This document shows, one piece after another, positions 60,543 to 64,000 of a stretch of 64,000 nt of DNA. The position numbers and the translations under genes were made by a program. Under the pieces are notes generated by a model. The model was not told the DNA's origin and made no database searches. It worked only from the letters and a program-made list of their open reading frames with translations. The first letter of the stretch is position 1, and each line of letters starts with the position of its first letter. This DNA comes from Gnetum montanum (Eukaryota; Streptophyta; Gnetopsida; Gnetales; Gnetaceae), in NCBI GenBank assembly GCA_015680685.1, contig MNCI01008566.1, positions 974,407-1,038,406 on the forward strand, in the 5' to 3' direction.

Positions 60543-61624
60543 ACCCAACCCGAGTCTAACGTCTAAACCTATATAAAAACCCCAATTTTTCATTAGAATG
60601 GGGTTGGCAATTTGGAGCAAACCAGAGAGAAAAAATAGAGACGCTAAGAACCAGAGCAGAGAACCTTGTACGCTGGACCTCAACCCTGTACGCTGAGCAT
60701 ACAGCCTCTACACTGTGCCTGCAGTTTGAACCAGCACACTGTCATCCCTGCATCCACTGGGGCTATTCGTCTGCCTTGTGTGAAAGCCACAACTACGTTA
60801 GACCGGTACATTGTAACTCTCACTTTGCAATAATATTGCTGCATTTTCTTCCTATAATCTGTTACAGTTTTTCATTAATTGTTGCATGTTTACTGTTTAT
60901 GCCCTTGTACGTTTACGCTCTGTTTACACTAGTTACGTTGTTTACACTTTGCTTTACGTCTATTACGCCATTCACATATAACCCTGCGTATAGCACCTCG
61001 GTGTACGTTTGGGAAAATCCTTGCCTGATCCACGTGCGGACCACTCAAGGTACTTTACCTTCATTAATTCCAGCTTGCCCTCAAGTGAAGGTAGGGTCTT
61101 CTGTGCGTGTCCGGAGATCTCCCGGTTTCTGTTTCCTTCCAGCTGGAGACTGATGATTTCGGATGGTACACAACCACCTCAAACGTACTATAATGCTTGG
61201 TAATCCTAGTGGGATTATCACTTAGTTTGCCCTGTAGCTTAACACTTGGTAACCTAGTAGTGTTTATAGCAAGTTTAGGATGTGCATGAAAGGTGGGCCT
61301 GGATTCTTATGTTAGGATAGTTAGATTAAGGCATTAGATAGCTAATTAGTTAATTTACAATAAATTACCTTTGTTTTACACTTAGATTAAATCAAATAAA
61401 ATATAAAATATAAATAAATATAATGTACTTCGGCTTACACTTAACTATACACTTGAACTTACACAAGTAAAGCCAAGAAGACAATGATCATGTTTCTAAG
61501 TCATTATCTTTACTTATTGGTATATTTAGGGGCTAAGTCCATAGAATTTGATTAGATTATTAGTGCAATGCTTGTGATTCGTATGGTTGGGCATAGGGAC
61601 TACTTGACTACTTGCTGCTCATCA

Positions 61625-61643
61625 TTGGCGTTGTTGCCGAGAA
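61625..61643 (+). other. element E primer binding site (tRNA-Asp)
   Basis: TTGGCGTTGTTGCCGAGAA directly follows the LTR end CTCATCA. It is close to the tRNA-Asp-complementary site of Athila elements. Confidence 0.85.
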
Positions 61644-61849
61644 TTTAGTCTAGTTAAGTGTGCTACATAGGAAAGATAGTGAAATCATCTAAAGACATTG
61701 TAAGGAATAATTAACACTAAATCATTAAGAATAAAATAATAACAAACACACACTATTTTCAAATTATCACTAATGTGGCTTCTTCTCATAGGAAAGAATC
61801 TTCACTACCACTCATCAAAAAATTTAGTTAAAGACAAGAAGGTCAAAAA

Positions 61850-63176
61850 ATGCAAGTACCCCAAGAGTTCCAGGTTTTCTACACTCATGCAGATCCTTAC
61901 ACTCTAGATTTGACCTTCATATTGCATCAAGATAAGTAGTTGGAATGAAGGAACATGGAAGGCAATATTGTGTTGACTCTCGATCGATTTATCACTACGA
62001 TGCTATTGAACAATCTCATCAAGTTTAGCATTGCTAGGCTTAATGCTGAGTATGAAGTCCAAGATCACCTATATTAGGATTATCATCCCATAGAGGTCTA
62101 AAGAAGAAAAGCTTGATAAATGGAAGCTTGATATGAGGCTACAAAGGACAAGCAGTTTCCTACCCACTTGTTCTTGTAATCATACAAAGATAATGAGGAC
62201 TTCTTTTCAAGGTAGTCTTAATACATTAATTCCTCCACTTTCTTTGATGGGGAGACACTTAATCAATGGTTGCAATCAAGTGTGGACAATCTTGGTTATG
62301 GGAGGTATAGATCTCAAGACTAGAGAACATCAAAAGATGGGATCCATAGCCAATCATCCAAAGGCAAGAACAATGACATGCACCAGGAGAATGATAAACA
62401 TGGTGATTAGGGTAGGGATCGAAGAAGAGAAGATAATAGGCATCATTTAGGTTCTAACTCTCCTTCCTCTTCACCTTCATCATCATCGTCATCATCTTTC
62501 TCCTACATCTTTGACAAGAGAAGTAGAGGCTAGGGTCATGGATGGAATAATAGAGATCATGATGGAGATGAACCATAGCATAAGGATGGTCATAGATCCT
62601 ACTGAGAGAATAGTGACAAAAGGAATAAACAATAGTAAGGAAAAGAACATCATAGAGAATGAAGGCATAGTAGGATTCATCATAGGAATTATGGCTGTAA
62701 TAAGGACCACAAAGATTACTATGACTATGATGAGCCCTTGCTAGCTACAAGAAAAATGTTGAACATCTTAGAGGATATTAGAATTTCCACTAGGCACTTG
62801 AAGGATAACCACATAAAATGGTTGGATATGAACAATATCCCCAAGTTTGAGGGGGGATATAATTTAGATCTGAAAAATCATTTGCAAGCCTTCCATGATG
62901 CCTATGCCTTACAATATGTGAAGAATGAGTGGCAGAAGCTAAAAATATTTTCATGAACACTTATAAAATAAGTAGAGAGCTAGTATTGGTCCTTGGAACC
63001 AAAATCTATTTCGTGATAGAGTATGATGCTAGAGTTGTTTAACAATAAGTACTAGATGTACTCCAGAGTGTCCAATCTGCAGAGGAAAATCCAAGAATAA
63101 AAACAAGGCACTCATGAGTCCTTGGATGTAGCCATGGATAGGTACTACTCTTTGTTGCACTGATTCCTAGGTCATG
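61850..63176 (+). pseudogene. element E gag, interrupted
   Basis: It begins around MQVPQEFQVFYTHADPYTLDLTFILHQDK, then NMEGNIVLTLDRFI. Next are ETLNQWLQSSVDNLGYGRYRSQD, a Ser/Asp/Arg-rich linker, and the clean frame 62738-62956 (MLATRKMLNILEDIRISTRHLKDNHIKWLDMNNIPKFEGGYN...NEWQKLKIFS). It continues with MLELFNNKY and DVAMDRYYSLLH and is then cut at 63176. Frames 62133-62744 in other phases are shadows. Several stops and frameshifts. Confidence 0.82.
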
Positions 63177-63705
63177 TGATGAGTGACAAGGTACCCTTAT
63201 GTCCAACCATAAGAATCACAAGTGTTCATACGTGATTCATTTGAATTCTGTGGACTTTATACTTTCCAATGCATTAGTGTTCTAGGAAGTGAATCTTTGC
63301 CTTAAGGTTAATCATTTTTTCCCCAATTACACTTGTGATGTACACTAGTATGGTTAAGTGTAATTGAGGCATTTGATTTTTATCATTTTATATTCTATGT
63401 TTTGGTGTTCAAAGGGAGATAAAAGTAATTGGATTAACTAATTTAAATTAACTAATTAACTAGTGTCTAACTAGTCCTAACATAAGCATTTGGTCCCACT
63501 TTCTACACATGTTCTGAACCCATGTATTCACTGCTGGCTTACCAAGCACTATGCTACTAGGCATACCAAGTAATAACGCTACTGGGACTACCAAGTGAAT
63601 ACGTGTTACGCTTGAAGTGGTCATACTTATGTGTTTAATCTATCTAACTTATCTTATTTAACTACTTCATTAGCCTAATTACTTATCTTATTTAACTACT
63701 TTCTA
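63177..63705 (-). repeat. LTR H, partial, inserted in element E gag
   Basis: On the plus strand it starts TGATGAGTGACAAGG and follows the group pattern through the TACCAAG repeats (63540-63590) to about 63700, where similarity ends. A 33-bp unit (acttatcttatttaactact...) is repeated just before the break. The possible duplication TCATG (63172-63176) cannot be checked on the right. Confidence 0.7.
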
Positions 63706-64000
63706 GATCTTCTCTTACGAATTAATAAACCAGAGATAATGGGTGATCTTCTTGATCTTCTAGTTTTCACTCCACTAGTTGTTCCCAATTCAGAAACTTT
63801 CTTTTCTTCTTCTTCTGATGAAGAATCAGTCTTAGAATCAAGAATATCTTTTGAAACTTTGAAACTTTCCAAACTATGAAACTTCTTGGTCATGAACTGA
63901 AAATAGTATCTAATTTCTTAAGCCTTACAAATAATTCTTGATGTACTAAAAGTATAAGGCTTATGAACCTAGAGGCTTAATTTTCAGCCCTCCTTCTAGC
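63706..64000 (-). other. unclassified sequence with an open minus-strand frame
   Basis: The minus frame 63696-63893 (65 codons, MTKKFHSLESFKVSK...) has an acidic Ser/Glu run (SSSEEEEKK) followed by a basic Arg/Lys-rich end (KTRRSRRSP). It may be part of another inserted element or a gene fragment. Its last codons run into LTR H sequence. I do not recognise it. Confidence 0.25.

Larger units (their letters stand above)
59939..61170 (+). repeat. solo LTR F (different family) with target duplication CAACC
   Basis: It starts TGAAACACC and ends GGATGGTACA, flanked by CAACC at 59934-59938 and 61171-61175. The ends and sequence are unlike the TGATGA...TCATCA group. TATA box TATATAAA at 60570-60577, plus orientation. 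Upstream lie an array of GTATACGCCCAGC-like units (60170-60495) and a G-box/ABRE. The superfamily cannot be decided without internal sequence. Confidence 0.9.
59526..61624 (+). repeat. element E 5' LTR, interrupted by solo LTR F
   Basis: Parts 59526-59938 and 61176-61624 join to an LTR of about 862 bp, the usual size of this group. It starts TGATGAATCA and ends TGCTCATCA. Words GTTGATGG and GTTGACAC lie 14 bp apart in U3 (about 59549-59565). Confidence 0.88.
59526..63176 (+). mobile_element. element E, 5' part of an Athila-like element, split by other insertions
   Basis: 5' LTR 59526-61624 (inflated by solo LTR F), PBS at 61625, then gag to 63176, where LTR H interrupts. The possible target duplication on the left is GTCTT (59521-59525); the right end is outside the window. 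It is inserted in element G. Confidence 0.85.

Noticed and set aside
60189-60683. Frames of 101 and 145 codons with Val-Tyr-Thr/Ala-rich repeats
   Set aside because: The repeats come from the GTATACGCCCAGC minisatellite in LTR F. Both strands are open because the unit length allows it, so coding is not supported.

Overview
The window is plant nuclear DNA, AT-rich and built mostly of nested, decayed LTR retrotransposons around one intact host gene. The plant origin rests on a six-exon ubiquitin-conjugating enzyme gene of the plant UBC15-18 type with GT-AG introns, and on Athila-type Ty3/gypsy elements with tRNA-Asp-like primer binding sites. I cannot tell which seed plant it is. The isolated single N bases at 817, 2229, 2329, 28883, 46850, 46984 and 53357 mark assembly joins.

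Layout. 1-3195: the 3' end of a plus-strand element carrying a solo LTR, followed by two LTR-end fragments. 3196-6250: AT-rich sequence and an unresolved gene-like stretch. 6250-8084: a minus-strand LTR-like repeat (R1) and the start of its partner (R2). 8085-14188: element A, minus strand, a solo LTR plus a displaced 5' half. 14496-30017: element B, minus strand, inserted in R2 (target duplication ACTTT), with element C (23132-28427, duplication AATGG, gag only) inside its gag. 31453-33314: two solo LTRs. 35576-37372: the intact host gene, minus strand. 39019-39829: a solo LTR. 42240-55187: element 1, a complete but broken 12.9 kb Athila-like element, plus strand, duplication CTCCC. 56438-59520: element G, minus strand. 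It is cut by element E (59526 onward), whose own 5' LTR holds a solo LTR of another family (F, 59939-61170, duplication CAACC) and whose gag is cut by LTR H (63177 onward).

The autonomous-type elements share one plan: LTR, tRNA-Asp-like PBS, gag, protease, reverse transcriptase, RNase H, integrase, a long 3' non-coding part, a polypurine tract and an LTR. Element 1 and element G also carry a large coiled-coil-rich ORF downstream of pol. All coding regions of the elements contain stops or frameshifts, so none looks active by itself. The host gene is open, correctly spliced on paper, and flanked by a TATA box and a poly(A) signal.

The least expected signal is in the LTRs. Just upstream of the TATA box, nearly every family carries an array of short dyad words (GATATC, GACATC, GTTGATG and similar) repeated mainly every 14 bp, sometimes every 17. 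The word differs between families while the spacing is kept.
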